A stretch of DNA of 64,000 nucleotides from Mesobacterium pallidum (lineage in GTDB: Bacteria > Pseudomonadota > Alphaproteobacteria > Rhodobacterales > Rhodobacteraceae), in NCBI RefSeq assembly GCF_019966535.1, contig NZ_JAIMID010000019.1, positions 61,465-125,464 on the forward strand, written 5' to 3'. Numbering within the stretch: the first letter of the stretch is position 1; each line of letters opens with the position of its first letter. Shown here one piece after another: positions 52,831 to 61,379 of this stretch. Below the pieces are notes generated by a model. That model was not told where the DNA came from, did not search any database, and saw only the letters and a program-made list of their open reading frames with translations. The position numbers were made by a program, and so were the translations under genes.

Positions 52831-53889
52831 ATGGCCGTCACGCTCTCCTCCCTCGCCGATCTCGGCGCCTTGCCCTTCGATTCGATCATCGATGTGCGCT
52901 CGCCCGCCGAATACGTCGAGGACCACGTGCCCGGCGCGATCTCGCTGCCCGTTCTCGACAACGAGGAACGCGCGCAGGTCGGCACGATCTACAAGCAGGA
53001 GAGCCCCTTCACCGCGCGCAAGCTGGGCGCGGCGCTGGTGGCGCGGAACGCGGCGCGACACCTGCAGGGGCCGCTGGCGGACAAGGACGGCGGCTGGCGC
53101 CCGCTGGTCTATTGCTGGCGCGGCGGGCAGCGGTCGGGCTCGTTCTCGGTGATCCTTGCCCAGGTCGGCTGGCGTTCGGACGTGGTGCAGGGGGGCTACA
53201 AGGCCTATCGCAAGCTGGTGGTGCAGGCGATGCACGAGGCGCCGCTGCCGCACCGTCTGGTGTTGATCGACGGGCTCACGGGGACCGGCAAGACCGACCT
53301 GCTGGCGCTGCTGGCCGAGACGGGCGCGCAGGTCGTCGACCTCGAGGGGATCGGGCGCCATCGCGGTTCGCTCTTTGGCGGGATGCCGGGCGGGCAGCCG
53401 GCGCAGAAGATGTTCGAAAGCCGTCTGGCCATGGCATTCGGCGCGCTCGACCCCGCACGGCCGGTGTTCGTCGAGGCGGAAAGCGCCAAGGTCGGCGACC
53501 TGCTGGTCCCGCCCTCGGTGTGGAAGGCGATGCAGGCCGCCCCGCGGATCGAGCTTGCGGCCCCGGTCGCCGCCCGCGCGGCCTATACCGTCACGGCCTA
53601 TGACGACATCGTCGCCGACCGCGCGGCGCTGGGCGCGGTGCTGGACCAGCTGCGCCCCTACCAGCCACGCGAACTGATCGCCCGCTGGCATGGCCTCGCG
53701 CAAGCGGGCGAGATGCAGGCGCTCGCCGCCGAGCTGATGGCGCAGCACTACGACCCCCGCTACATCCGCGCGCAGGGCAAGGTCGGCGCCCGGATCGGGG
53801 TGGTCGAGATGGCCGATGTCTCCCCGGCCAGCCTGCGCGGCGCGGTGCCGCGGGTGCTCGAGCTGGGGACAGGGGTTTCGGATCGCTGA
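52831..53889 (+). CDS. mnmH: tRNA 2-selenouridine synthase
   Basis: The 352-residue enzyme combines a rhodanese domain (about 1-125, VYCWRGGQRSGS with the active Cys near 95) and a P-loop domain (GLTGTGKTDLL near 150). It converts 2-thiouridine at the wobble position of tRNA to 2-selenouridine through a geranylated intermediate, using selenophosphate. No selD is present in the window. It follows the broken globin gene and precedes repeat cluster 4. Confidence 0.96.
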   Translation: MAVTLSSLADLGALPFDSIIDVRSPAEYVEDHVPGAISLPVLDNEERAQVGTIYKQESPFTARKLGAALVARNAARHLQGPLADKDGGWRPLVYCWRGGQRSGSFSVILAQVGWRSDVVQGGYKAYRKLVVQAMHEAPLPHRLVLIDGLTGTGKTDLLALLAETGAQVVDLEGIGRHRGSLFGGMPGGQPAQKMFESRLAMAFGALDPARPVFVEAESAKVGDLLVPPSVWKAMQAAPRIELAAPVAARAAYTVTAYDDIVADRAALGAVLDQLRPYQPRELIARWHGLAQAGEMQALAAELMAQHYDPRYIRAQGKVGARIGVVEMADVSPASLRGAVPRVLELGTGVSDR

Positions 53890-54172
53890 CGCGATCCGAC
53901 CCGCCGGGGGCTGCGCCCCCGGACCCCCGCCTTTCGTGGGGGCCAGCCCCCACACCCCCGGAGTTTATTGGCAAGATGAAGATGGATCGGGCGTCCATTC
54001 TTTCACTGTTCCCGAAATACTCCCACCGGAGGCTTCCCCTGGCCAGCGCCGGGGTGTGGGGCCAGCCCCTCGTGCCGGAGGCGCGGCACACGCAAATCGA
54101 GGGGCTCTGCCTCTCGCGTTCCCCGGGATATCTGTGGAAAGGTGAATGAAGGGGTTGGGCCAGGGTGTGACG
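53890..54172. repeat. Intergenic repeat cluster 4
   Basis: The spacer contains three arms of the interspersed unit: 53959-53981, the reversed arm 54000-54025, and 54126-54147. It also has GC-rich hairpins such as GGGGGCTGCGCCCCC (53906-53920) and GAGGGGCTCTGCCTCTC. The last arm reaches past an in-frame ATG at 54146, which argues for the later ATG as the start of the following gene. Confidence 0.72.
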
Positions 54173-54820
54173 ATGGACTGGACGGCGCAGGTGGACGGCT
54201 ATTGCGAGCGGCTGGGGCCTGGGCTTTGGGCCGAGCCGCTGAACGCTGTGAGCAATCTCGCGTTCATCGCCGTCGCGCTGTGGCTCTGGCCGCGGGTGGG
54301 CGGTGCGGCGCGGGGGCTCTGCGCGGTGCTGATGGCCATCGGGATCGGGTCGGGGCTGTTTCACACGCTCGCCATGCGCTGGGCCGGTGTGGCGGATACG
54401 CTGCCGATCCTTGTCTTCGTGCTGGCCTATATCTGGCTGGCCAACCGCGACTGGCTGGGCTGGCCGCGTTGGGCGGCGGCGCTGGGGACGGCCGGGTTCT
54501 TTCCCTATGCCGCTGCGACCTTGCCGCTGTTCGCGCGCATCCCGGGGATCGGTGGCAGCGCGGGCTATGCGCCGATTCCGCTGCTGCTGCTGATCTACGC
54601 CGCCATCCTGCGGCGACGGCCGCAAGTTGCGCGCGGGCTGGTCATCGGCGCGGCGATCCTCGCCCTGTCGATCACTGCCCGCGCGCTTGACATGCCGCTG
54701 TGCGGGCGCTGGCCCCACGGCACCCATGTCGCCTGGCATCTGCTCAACGCGACCATGCTGGGCTGGATGATCGTGGTTTATCACCGCAGCCGCCTTGAAG
54801 GCGCGGGCCGCCGGCGCTAA
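54173..54820 (+). CDS. Ceramidase-domain membrane protein (CREST superfamily)
   Basis: The 215-residue protein has about seven helices and the alkaline-ceramidase pattern: an early D-x-Y-C-E (VDGYCERLGPGLWAEPLNA), GIGSGLFHT with the first metal His, an Asp in VADTLPILVF, and PHGTHVAWHLLN with the last two His. The putative zinc ligands are therefore all present. It may cleave an amide lipid or act in a related hydrolysis. I used the ATG at 54173 since 54146 falls in a repeat arm. Confidence 0.88.
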   Translation: MDWTAQVDGYCERLGPGLWAEPLNAVSNLAFIAVALWLWPRVGGAARGLCAVLMAIGIGSGLFHTLAMRWAGVADTLPILVFVLAYIWLANRDWLGWPRWAAALGTAGFFPYAAATLPLFARIPGIGGSAGYAPIPLLLLIYAAILRRRPQVARGLVIGAAILALSITARALDMPLCGRWPHGTHVAWHLLNATMLGWMIVVYHRSRLEGAGRRR

Positions 54821-54857
54821 ACGATCCCCCGGACCCGTCCAAACGAAAGGCGACCCC

Positions 54858-55145
54858 ATGTCCATCGACATCGAAACGGCGGCCCGCGTCGCCAAGCTGG
54901 CGCGGATCAAGGTGGAGGACGACGCTCTGCCCGCCCTGGCGCAGGAATTCTCGCGCATCCTCGATTTCATCGAGGAGCTGAACGAGGTGGACGTGGAGGG
55001 CGTGGAGCCCATGGTCTCGGTCGAGCCGATGCGGCTTAAGCGCCGGGTCGACGGGGTGACCGACGGGGGAATGCAGGACAAGATCCTGTCAAACGCGCCC
55101 GATGCGCGCGAGGGGTTCTTTGCCGTGCCGAAGGTGGTGGAATGA
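54858..55145 (+). CDS. gatC: Asp-tRNA(Asn)/Glu-tRNA(Gln) amidotransferase subunit C
   Basis: The 95-residue chaperone-like subunit stabilises GatA. The start SIDIETAARVAKLARIKV and the segment VDVEGVEPMVSVEPMRL are typical, as is the end REGFFAVPKVVE. Its stop overlaps the gatA start (ATGA). gatB is not in the window. Confidence 0.97.
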   Translation: MSIDIETAARVAKLARIKVEDDALPALAQEFSRILDFIEELNEVDVEGVEPMVSVEPMRLKRRVDGVTDGGMQDKILSNAPDAREGFFAVPKVVE

Positions 55146-56623
55146 GCGATCTGAACAAGTTGATGCTGGCCGGTGCGCGGGATGCGCTGCGGAAGGGCGA
55201 TGTCACCAGCGTCGAGCTGACCGAAGCCTGCCTTGCGCAGATCGAGGCTGCCGATGAGCTGAACGCCTTTGTCCACAAGACGCCAGAGATCGCGCTGGAG
55301 CAGGCGAAAGCCGCCGACGTGCGCATCAAGGCCGGCGATGCGCCCAAGATGTGCGGCCTGCCGATCGGCATCAAGGATCTCTTCTGCACGCGGGGCGTGG
55401 CCAGCCAGGCCGCCAGCCGCATCCTCGAAGGCTTCAAGCCGGAATACGAATCCACCGTCTCGGGCAAGCTCCTGGACGCGGGCGCGGTCATGCTGGGCAA
55501 GCTCAACATGGACGAATTCGCCATGGGCTCGTCGAACGAGACGAGCGTCTATGGCAATGCCGTGAACCCCTGGAAGGTCGACGACCGGCAGCTGACGCCG
55601 GGTGGCTCTTCGGGCGGATCGGCCTCGGCCGTGGCGGCCGACCTATGCCTCGCCGCGACCGGCACCGACACCGGCGGGTCGATCCGCCAGCCTGCCGCCT
55701 TTACCGGCATTACGGGCATCAAGCCAACCTACGGCCGCTGCTCGCGCTGGGGGATCGTGGCCTTTGCCTCGTCGCTCGACCAGGCCGGGCCGATGACCAA
55801 GGACGTGCGCGACGCGGCCATCATGCTCGAGGCCATGTGCGGCCACGACCCGAAGGATTCGACCTCGGCCGACCTCGCCGTGCCGGATTTCGAGGCGATG
55901 CTGACCGGCGACATCAAGGGCAAGACCATCGGCATCCCGCGCGAATACCGCATGGACGGCATGCCCGAAGAGATCGAACGGCTCTGGCAGAAGGGCGCCG
56001 ACATGCTGCGCGACGCCGGGGCCAGGATCGTCGACATCTCGCTGCCGCATACGAAATATGCGCTGCCCGCCTATTACGTGATCGCACCGGCCGAGGCGTC
56101 CTCGAACCTCGCGCGCTATGACGGGGTGCGCTATGGCCGCCGGGCGAAGCTCGCGCAGGGCGACGGCATCACCGAGATGTACGAAAAGACCCGCGCCGAA
56201 GGCTTCGGCCACGAGGTGCAGCGCCGCGTCATGGTCGGCACCTACGTGCTTTCGGCCGGGTTCTATGACGCCTATTACAACCGTGCACGCAAGGTGCGGA
56301 CGCTGATCAAGCGCGACTTCGAAGAGGCATTCGCCGCCGGGGTCGACGCGATCCTGACGCCCGCGACGCCGTCCGCGGCCTTCGGGCTTGGCGAGATGGT
56401 CGATGCTGACCCGGTGCAGATGTATCTCAACGACGTCTTCACCGTGACGGTGAACCTTGCGGGCCTTCCGGGCGTTGCCGTTCCGGCGGGTCTGGACAGC
56501 AAGGGCTTGCCGCTGGGCCTGCAACTGATCGGCCGTCCGTGGGAAGAAGGCGACCTGCTGAACACCGCCTACGCGATCGAGCAGGCGGCGGGCTTTGTGG
56601 CAAAGCCGTCCAAGTGGTGGTAA
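55142..56623 (+). CDS. gatA: Asp-tRNA(Asn)/Glu-tRNA(Gln) amidotransferase subunit A
   Basis: The 493-residue amidase releases ammonia from glutamine for tRNA-dependent amidation. The Ser-cisSer-Lys triad is visible: the lysine in GLPIGIKDLFC, one serine in GGSSGGSASAVAA and the nucleophile in TDTGGSIRQPAAF. Length and C-terminus (GLQLIGRPWEEGDLL) are normal. It pairs with gatC by a 4-bp overlap. Confidence 0.97.
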   Translation: MSDLNKLMLAGARDALRKGDVTSVELTEACLAQIEAADELNAFVHKTPEIALEQAKAADVRIKAGDAPKMCGLPIGIKDLFCTRGVASQAASRILEGFKPEYESTVSGKLLDAGAVMLGKLNMDEFAMGSSNETSVYGNAVNPWKVDDRQLTPGGSSGGSASAVAADLCLAATGTDTGGSIRQPAAFTGITGIKPTYGRCSRWGIVAFASSLDQAGPMTKDVRDAAIMLEAMCGHDPKDSTSADLAVPDFEAMLTGDIKGKTIGIPREYRMDGMPEEIERLWQKGADMLRDAGARIVDISLPHTKYALPAYYVIAPAEASSNLARYDGVRYGRRAKLAQGDGITEMYEKTRAEGFGHEVQRRVMVGTYVLSAGFYDAYYNRARKVRTLIKRDFEEAFAAGVDAILTPATPSAAFGLGEMVDADPVQMYLNDVFTVTVNLAGLPGVAVPAGLDSKGLPLGLQLIGRPWEEGDLLNTAYAIEQAAGFVAKPSKWW

Positions 56624-56659
56624 ACCGGGCGTAGGGGTTCGGAAACAAGGGGAAGACGC

Positions 56660-57370
56660 ATGCGTGTGATCGTGATCGGTATGGCGGCCTTGGCCCTTGC
56701 AGCCTGTGAACCGCAGGTGCCCGACAGCGGGGCGGGGGTTGGTTTCGGCGATTACCGCGACTACCAGCGGGCGCAGATCGAGCGCGACCGCGCGCTGACC
56801 GGCGGAACCAGCGTGTCGACCGCCACGACGATCCAGCCGCCCTCGGGCGTGCAGACCGCGTCGCTGGATGGTGACGACCCGGCCGAGATCGCGGCCCGCG
56901 CCCAGGCGGCCATCGCCAATTCCGGCGAACAGCCGGTGGACGCGAGCCCGGGCAACGCCCCGCCGCCGGTGCTGAACAACCCCGGCATTTCCGATGAACA
57001 GGACTTCGGCGCGGTGGCCGAACGCGAATCCATCGCCTCGGACCGCGAGCGGATCGAGCGCAACCGCGAGCTTTACACCGTGGTCGAGCCGACCGCGCTG
57101 CCCTCGCGCACCTCGACCGGGCCGAACATCGTGGATTACGCGCTCAGCACGACCAATGCGCGCGGCAGCAAGGTCTACAGCCGGTCGAGCATTGGCGCCC
57201 AGTCGCGGTTCGAGCGGAACTGCAGCAAGTATGCCTCGCCCGACCAGGCGCAATCGGCCTTCCTGTCGAACGGCGGCCCCGAAAAGGACCGCCTTGGCCT
57301 CGATCCTGATGGCGACGGCTTTGCCTGCAGCTGGGACCCGGCCCCGTTCCGCGCGGTGCGGTCGAACTGA
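56660..57370 (+). CDS. Lipoprotein with Excalibur-type calcium-binding C-terminus
   Basis: The 236-residue protein has a lipobox (ALALAAC, Cys16) after a short signal, so it should be lipidated by Lgt. A long disordered Ser/Thr/Pro/Ala-rich region follows. The C-terminal domain contains NCSKYASPDQAQSAF and then LDPDGDGFACSWDP, the D-x-D-x-D-G-x-x-C motif of Excalibur domains, with two cysteines for a disulfide. It is cotranscribed with ampD, whose start follows its stop directly, which suggests a cell-wall role. Confidence 0.88.
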   Translation: MRVIVIGMAALALAACEPQVPDSGAGVGFGDYRDYQRAQIERDRALTGGTSVSTATTIQPPSGVQTASLDGDDPAEIAARAQAAIANSGEQPVDASPGNAPPPVLNNPGISDEQDFGAVAERESIASDRERIERNRELYTVVEPTALPSRTSTGPNIVDYALSTTNARGSKVYSRSSIGAQSRFERNCSKYASPDQAQSAFLSNGGPEKDRLGLDPDGDGFACSWDPAPFRAVRSN

Positions 57371-58036
57371 TTGAAACCTGGCTGGCATCCCTCGCCCAGC
57401 TTCGGCGAGCGGCGGGGCGGCGCGCAGCCCGACATGGTCGTGCTGCACTACACCGCGATGAAGACCGCCGAGGCGGCGCTGGAGCGGCTCTGTGATCCGG
57501 CGTCCGAGGTTTCGGCGCATTACCTCATCTGCGAAAAGGGCCGGGTATGGCAGATGGTCGACGAGGCCGCGCGCGCCTGGCACGCCGGCGCCGGCGCCTG
57601 GGGCGCGGTGACCGACGTCAACTCCCGCTCCATCGGGATCGAGCTGGCGAACCGGGGGGCGGAGCCGTTTCCCGAGCCGCAGATAGCGGCGCTGGAGGTG
57701 CTGCTGGCCGGGGTGCTGGAGCGTTGGGGCATCTCGCCATCGCGGGTCATCGGCCATTCCGACATGGCGATCGGGCGCAAGACCGATCCCGGCCCGCGCT
57801 TTGACTGGCGACGCCTCGCGCGGCGCGGTCTCGCGATCTGGCCCGAGCCCGCCGCGCCGGGCGACTTCGAGGCAGACGCGCGGAGGGTCGGCTATCGCTG
57901 GACCGAGGGGCAGACGGACGACTTACTGGCAGCGGTTCGCATGCGGTTCCGGCCCTGGGGCGCTGGGCCATTGAACGACGCCGATCGGGCGATCCTGGCC
58001 GGCGCGGCACGGGATTTCCCCTGCATCGCCAGCTGA
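57371..58036 (+). CDS. ampD: N-acetylmuramoyl-L-alanine amidase, AmpD type
   Basis: The 221-residue zinc amidase of the amidase_2 family lacks a signal peptide, as AmpD does. Zinc ligands and active site are in VVLHYTAM, AWHAGAGAWG and IGHSDMAIGRKTDPGPRFDW. In the cytoplasm it would remove peptides from anhydro-muropeptides in wall recycling. The start is a TTG directly after the lipoprotein stop. No in-frame ATG lies before the first zinc histidine. Confidence 0.93.
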   Translation: MKPGWHPSPSFGERRGGAQPDMVVLHYTAMKTAEAALERLCDPASEVSAHYLICEKGRVWQMVDEAARAWHAGAGAWGAVTDVNSRSIGIELANRGAEPFPEPQIAALEVLLAGVLERWGISPSRVIGHSDMAIGRKTDPGPRFDWRRLARRGLAIWPEPAAPGDFEADARRVGYRWTEGQTDDLLAAVRMRFRPWGAGPLNDADRAILAGAARDFPCIAS

Positions 58037-58258
58037 CATGGTGGATCGGGGGCGCTGCCCTCGCGCCGCAGGCGCGGCGATTGGGCAGCAAGCCCCCGGA
58101 GTTTACTGGCAAGATGAAGGGGATCGGACTGCTTCTGCTTTCACTTTTCTCCAAGTACTCCCGCCGGAGGCATGCGCGCCGTGGCGCGCATTGAGGGCGT
58201 CGGAGCGAGGGGCCAGCCCCTCGCGCACCCCGGCATATTTCTGGAAAGATGAAAGGGA
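58037..58258. repeat. Intergenic repeat cluster 5 between convergent genes
   Basis: The spacer has arms of the interspersed unit at 58098-58118 and 58234-58256 (plus) and 58138-58161 (minus), plus GC-rich inverted modules such as GAGGGGCCAGCCCCTC. No gene is visible. Confidence 0.73.
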
Positions 58259-59170
58259 TCAGGCCCGGCGGAAGAGGCGTTGGAAGGCGCCCCATTGCGA
58301 CAGGGCGAGTCCGACCAGGATGAGGCCGAGCGCTGCGATCAGCGACCAGCGGAAGTCCTCGCCAAGGAACAGGATGCCGAGCGCGACGGACCAGAGCGGC
58401 ACCTGGTAATTCGTCAGGCTCATGAAGACCGGCCCGGCGCTGCGGATCACGAGGATGCGCAGCAGGTTCGCGCCGGCGGTCGGGACGAGGCCGATTAGGG
58501 CGAGCACGGCGAACCCCTTTGCCCCGGGGGAGGCCGGCAGGCCATGGGTCGCCAGCGCCAGCGGGGCGACGAAAAGCGTGCCGAAGGCGAGCGTGGCGAA
58601 GCTGAGCCCAAAGGGGTCGAGCGGCGGCAGGCGGCGCATGATGATCGACGAGACCGCGTAGCAGCCCGCCGCGCCGATGCAGGCGAGCCGGCCCCAGAGC
58701 TCCATCGCGTCCCCGCTGGGACGCAGGGCGCCCGGGCCGATCAGCACCAGCACCCCGGCGAAGCCGACGCAGAAGCCGGCGGTCTTGCGCCAGGACAGGC
58801 GCTCTCCGGGGATGACGAAATGGGCGATGGGCAGAACGATCAGCGCGACCGTCGCCATGCTGACGCCGGTAAAGCCCGAGGTCACGAATTGCTGCCCCCA
58901 GGCGAGCAGCATGAAGGGCATGGCGGCCGAGAGCAGCGAGGTGACGAACAGCAGGCCCCAGGCCGAGTCACTACTGGTGAACATGCGCCCGCCCCGCGCC
59001 CGCCAGACCGCCCATGTCAGCACGGCGGCAAAGCCGATCCGCGCCGTCGCGACCCAGAAGGGCGGCGTGCTGCGCAGCGCGATTTCCTGGAACATGAAGG
59101 TGCCGCCCCAGACGAGACCCAGCAGCCCCACCATGGCCCAGCTTTTCCACGTGATCTCGGGGTCTTGCAT
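58259..59170 (-). CDS. DMT family (EamA) transporter
   Basis: The 303-residue protein has ten membrane helices in two EamA repeats, with ALRSTPPFWVATARIGFAAV in the first and SVALGILFLGEDFRWSLIAA closing the second. Such carriers export amino acids or other small metabolites. The substrate cannot be read. The ATG at 59170 is chosen for the start MQDPEITWKSWAMVGLLGLV. Confidence 0.93.
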   Translation of the reverse strand: MQDPEITWKSWAMVGLLGLVWGGTFMFQEIALRSTPPFWVATARIGFAAVLTWAVWRARGGRMFTSSDSAWGLLFVTSLLSAAMPFMLLAWGQQFVTSGFTGVSMATVALIVLPIAHFVIPGERLSWRKTAGFCVGFAGVLVLIGPGALRPSGDAMELWGRLACIGAAGCYAVSSIIMRRLPPLDPFGLSFATLAFGTLFVAPLALATHGLPASPGAKGFAVLALIGLVPTAGANLLRILVIRSAGPVFMSLTNYQVPLWSVALGILFLGEDFRWSLIAALGLILVGLALSQWGAFQRLFRRA

Positions 59171-59258
59171 GGGTGCTCTCCTTGGCGGGCAGTTGGGCCG
59201 CTGTCGCACCTTTGGACAATCGGTCACACGGCGCAAGGGGCTGTGAATGCAACGAAAA

Positions 59259-59285
59259 GGCCCCGCCGCATCGCGCGACGGGGCC
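59259..59285 (-). terminator. Terminator of ilvC
   Basis: GGCCCCG at 59259-59265 pairs with CGGGGCC at 59279-59285, with a further CG/CG pair inside. On the minus strand TTTTC follows, 38 bp after the ilvC stop. Confidence 0.75.
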
Positions 59286-59322
59286 AGAGCGGGGTAGGGT
59301 GGGGTTTCACCCCATCACGCCC

Positions 59323-60345
59323 TCAGTTCTTGGACTTGTCGACCATCTTGCCGGCCGAGATCCAGGGCATCATGCCGCGCAGCTTTTCGCCGGTGGCTTC
59401 GATCTGGTGCTCATCGTTGATCCGGCGGGTCGCCTTGAACGACGGCTGGCCCACGGCGTTCTCGAGCATGAAGTCGCGCACGAACTTGCCGGTCTGGATG
59501 TCGGTCAGCACGTCCTTCATCGCCTTCTTGGTCTGCTCGTAGGGCAGGATCCGGGGGCCCGACACGTATTCGCCGTACTCGGCCGTGTTCGAGATCGAGT
59601 AGTTCATGTTGGCGATGCCGCCTTCGTAGATCAGGTCCACGATAAGCTTCACCTCGTGCAGGCACTCGAAATAGGCCATCTCGGGCGCGTAGCCGGCCTC
59701 GACCAGGGTCTCGAAGCCCATGCGGATCAGCTCGACCAGGCCACCGCACAGCACGGCCTGCTCACCGAAGAGGTCGGTTTCGCATTCCTCGCGGAAGTTG
59801 GTCTCGATGATGCCCGAGCGGCCGCCGCCGATGGCCGAGCAGTACGACAGGCCGATTTCCAGCGCCTTGCCGGTGGCGTCCTGGTGGACGGCCACGAGGC
59901 AGGGCACGCCGCCGCCCTTGGTGTATTCGCCGCGCACGGTGTGGCCGGGGCCCTTGGGCGCCATCATGATGACGTCGACGCCCTCGGGCGCCTCGATCAG
60001 GCCGAAGTGCACGTTCAGGCCGTGGGCGAACGCGATGGCCGCGCCGGGCTTGAGGTTGTCACGCACGTATTTCTTGTAGGTCTCGGCCTGCAGTTCGTCG
60101 GGCATGGTGAACATGATGACGTCGCACCAGGCGGCCGCTTCGGCGATGCCCATGACCTTGAGGCCTTCGCCCTCGGCCTTCTTGGCCGACGGGGAGCCTT
60201 CGCGCAGGGCGACGGCGATGTTCTTGGCGCCGCTGTCGCGCAGGTTCAGCGCATGGGCATGGCCCTGGGAGCCGTAGCCGAGGATGGCAACCTTCTTGTC
60301 CTTGATCAGGTTGATGTCGCAGTCGCGATCGTAATAGACACGCAT
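59323..60345 (-). CDS. ilvC: Ketol-acid reductoisomerase
   Basis: The 340-residue class I enzyme converts acetolactate and acetohydroxybutyrate in branched-chain amino acid synthesis. It has the NADPH loop GYGSQGHAHALNLRDSG, the APKGPGHTVR segment and the Mg-binding CETDLFGEQAVLCGG. GGAGGG precedes the ATG at 60345, which I prefer to an upstream ATG. It is divergent from two Lrp genes. Confidence 0.98.
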   Translation of the reverse strand: MRVYYDRDCDINLIKDKKVAILGYGSQGHAHALNLRDSGAKNIAVALREGSPSAKKAEGEGLKVMGIAEAAAWCDVIMFTMPDELQAETYKKYVRDNLKPGAAIAFAHGLNVHFGLIEAPEGVDVIMMAPKGPGHTVRGEYTKGGGVPCLVAVHQDATGKALEIGLSYCSAIGGGRSGIIETNFREECETDLFGEQAVLCGGLVELIRMGFETLVEAGYAPEMAYFECLHEVKLIVDLIYEGGIANMNYSISNTAEYGEYVSGPRILPYEQTKKAMKDVLTDIQTGKFVRDFMLENAVGQPSFKATRRINDEHQIEATGEKLRGMMPWISAGKMVDKSKN

Positions 60346-60471
60346 GTCCGTCCCTCCATTGGATTGTGGGCGCATCATAGGCGCCTGCTGCGAATATGCG
60401 TTTCGCAATTGCATGTCTTTTGCTAATTGTCGCATGATCTATTCGATATTGTGGCGATAGTGGGAAAATTC
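60346..60471. promoter_or_regulatory. Divergent ilvC/lrp control region
   Basis: The 126-bp spacer is clearly A/T-rich at 60391-60460. It has the palindrome GCAATTGC (60405-60412) and a related GCTAATTGTCGC (60422-60433), about 17 bp apart, one and a half helical turns. These are plausible Lrp half-sites controlling both ilvC and the regulators. No experimental match is known to me. Confidence 0.5.
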
Positions 60472-60927
60472 ATGCTCGACGATCTCGACCGGCGTTTGAT
60501 CCGCCACCTCCAGGCCGACCCCGAGCAGCCCGTGGCAGAGCTGGCCGCGCGGGCCGCGACCACGCCCGCCGTCGCCTCGCGCCGGCTGTCCCGCCTTCGC
60601 GACACCGGCGTCATCCGGGGGCAGGAGGCGATCATCGACTGGCGCGCCCTCGGGTGGGAGGTCGAGGTGTCGCTGCGCGTCACGCTCGACAAGACGCAAC
60701 CCCGCGCCTTCGATGAATTCATCGTGGCGGCGCGCGACGTGCCAGAGGTGATCGAGATCCAGACCTTCCTTGGCCGGGTTGACACGCGGCTGCAGGTGAT
60801 CGCGCGCGACATGAGCCATTACCAGCAGGTCTACCGCAGCCGCATCCTGACCCTGCCGCATATCGCGGATATCGAGGCGCTGATGCACGTGGCCCGGATC
60901 AAGTCGGACGAGGCGCTGCCGGTATGA
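60472..60927 (+). CDS. Lrp/AsnC family regulator, first of a tandem pair
   Basis: The 151-residue protein has a winged-helix N-terminus (LDDLDRRLIRHLQADPEQPV, TTPAVASRRLSRLRD) and a RAM domain (VEVSLRVTLDKT, DTRLQVIARDM). The ATG at 60472 matches the family start. An earlier in-frame ATG lies inside the divergent control region. Its stop overlaps the next Lrp start by 4 bp. It probably regulates ilvC in response to a branched-chain amino acid, which is inference. Confidence 0.9.
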   Translation: MLDDLDRRLIRHLQADPEQPVAELAARAATTPAVASRRLSRLRDTGVIRGQEAIIDWRALGWEVEVSLRVTLDKTQPRAFDEFIVAARDVPEVIEIQTFLGRVDTRLQVIARDMSHYQQVYRSRILTLPHIADIEALMHVARIKSDEALPV

Positions 60928-61379
60928 CCGAGCTTGACGATCTGGACCGCGCCCTGCTGCGTGCGCTGGTGCAGGACGCGACCCTGTCGACCGCCGCGCT
61001 GGCGCGCCTGCTGGGCTGCTCCCAGCCCGTTGCCTGGCGGCGGCTGAAGCGGCTGACGGATTCGGGCGTGATCGCCGGGCGTCGGCTGGTGCTTGACCGC
61101 GAAAAGCTGGGCTTTGGCGTCGCGGTCTTCCTCGGCGTCAAACTGGCCACCAAGGGCCGCGTCAGCCTCGAGGATTTCGAGCGCGCGGTCAGCGCCATCC
61201 CCGAGGTGCAGACGGTCGAACACGTCCTGGGCCTTTACGATTACCGCCTGCGCATCGTCGCCCGAGACCTGCCGGATTTCGAACGGGTCCTGCGCCGCCG
61301 GATCATGACGCTGCCCGGCGTCGGCGATGTCGAGGCGAACGTTCTTCTGTCCGAAGAACGCCGCCCTGGACCGCTTTAG
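60924..61379 (+). CDS. Lrp/AsnC family regulator, second of a tandem pair
   Basis: The 151-residue paralogue has LDDLDRALLRALVQDATLST, SQPVAWRRLKRLTDSG and the RAM segment LGLYDYRLRIVARDLPDFER. Coupled by ATGA to the first Lrp gene, it may form hetero-oligomers with it. It converges on the Hint gene with stop codons overlapping by 4 bp. Confidence 0.92.
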   Translation: MTELDDLDRALLRALVQDATLSTAALARLLGCSQPVAWRRLKRLTDSGVIAGRRLVLDREKLGFGVAVFLGVKLATKGRVSLEDFERAVSAIPEVQTVEHVLGLYDYRLRIVARDLPDFERVLRRRIMTLPGVGDVEANVLLSEERRPGPL

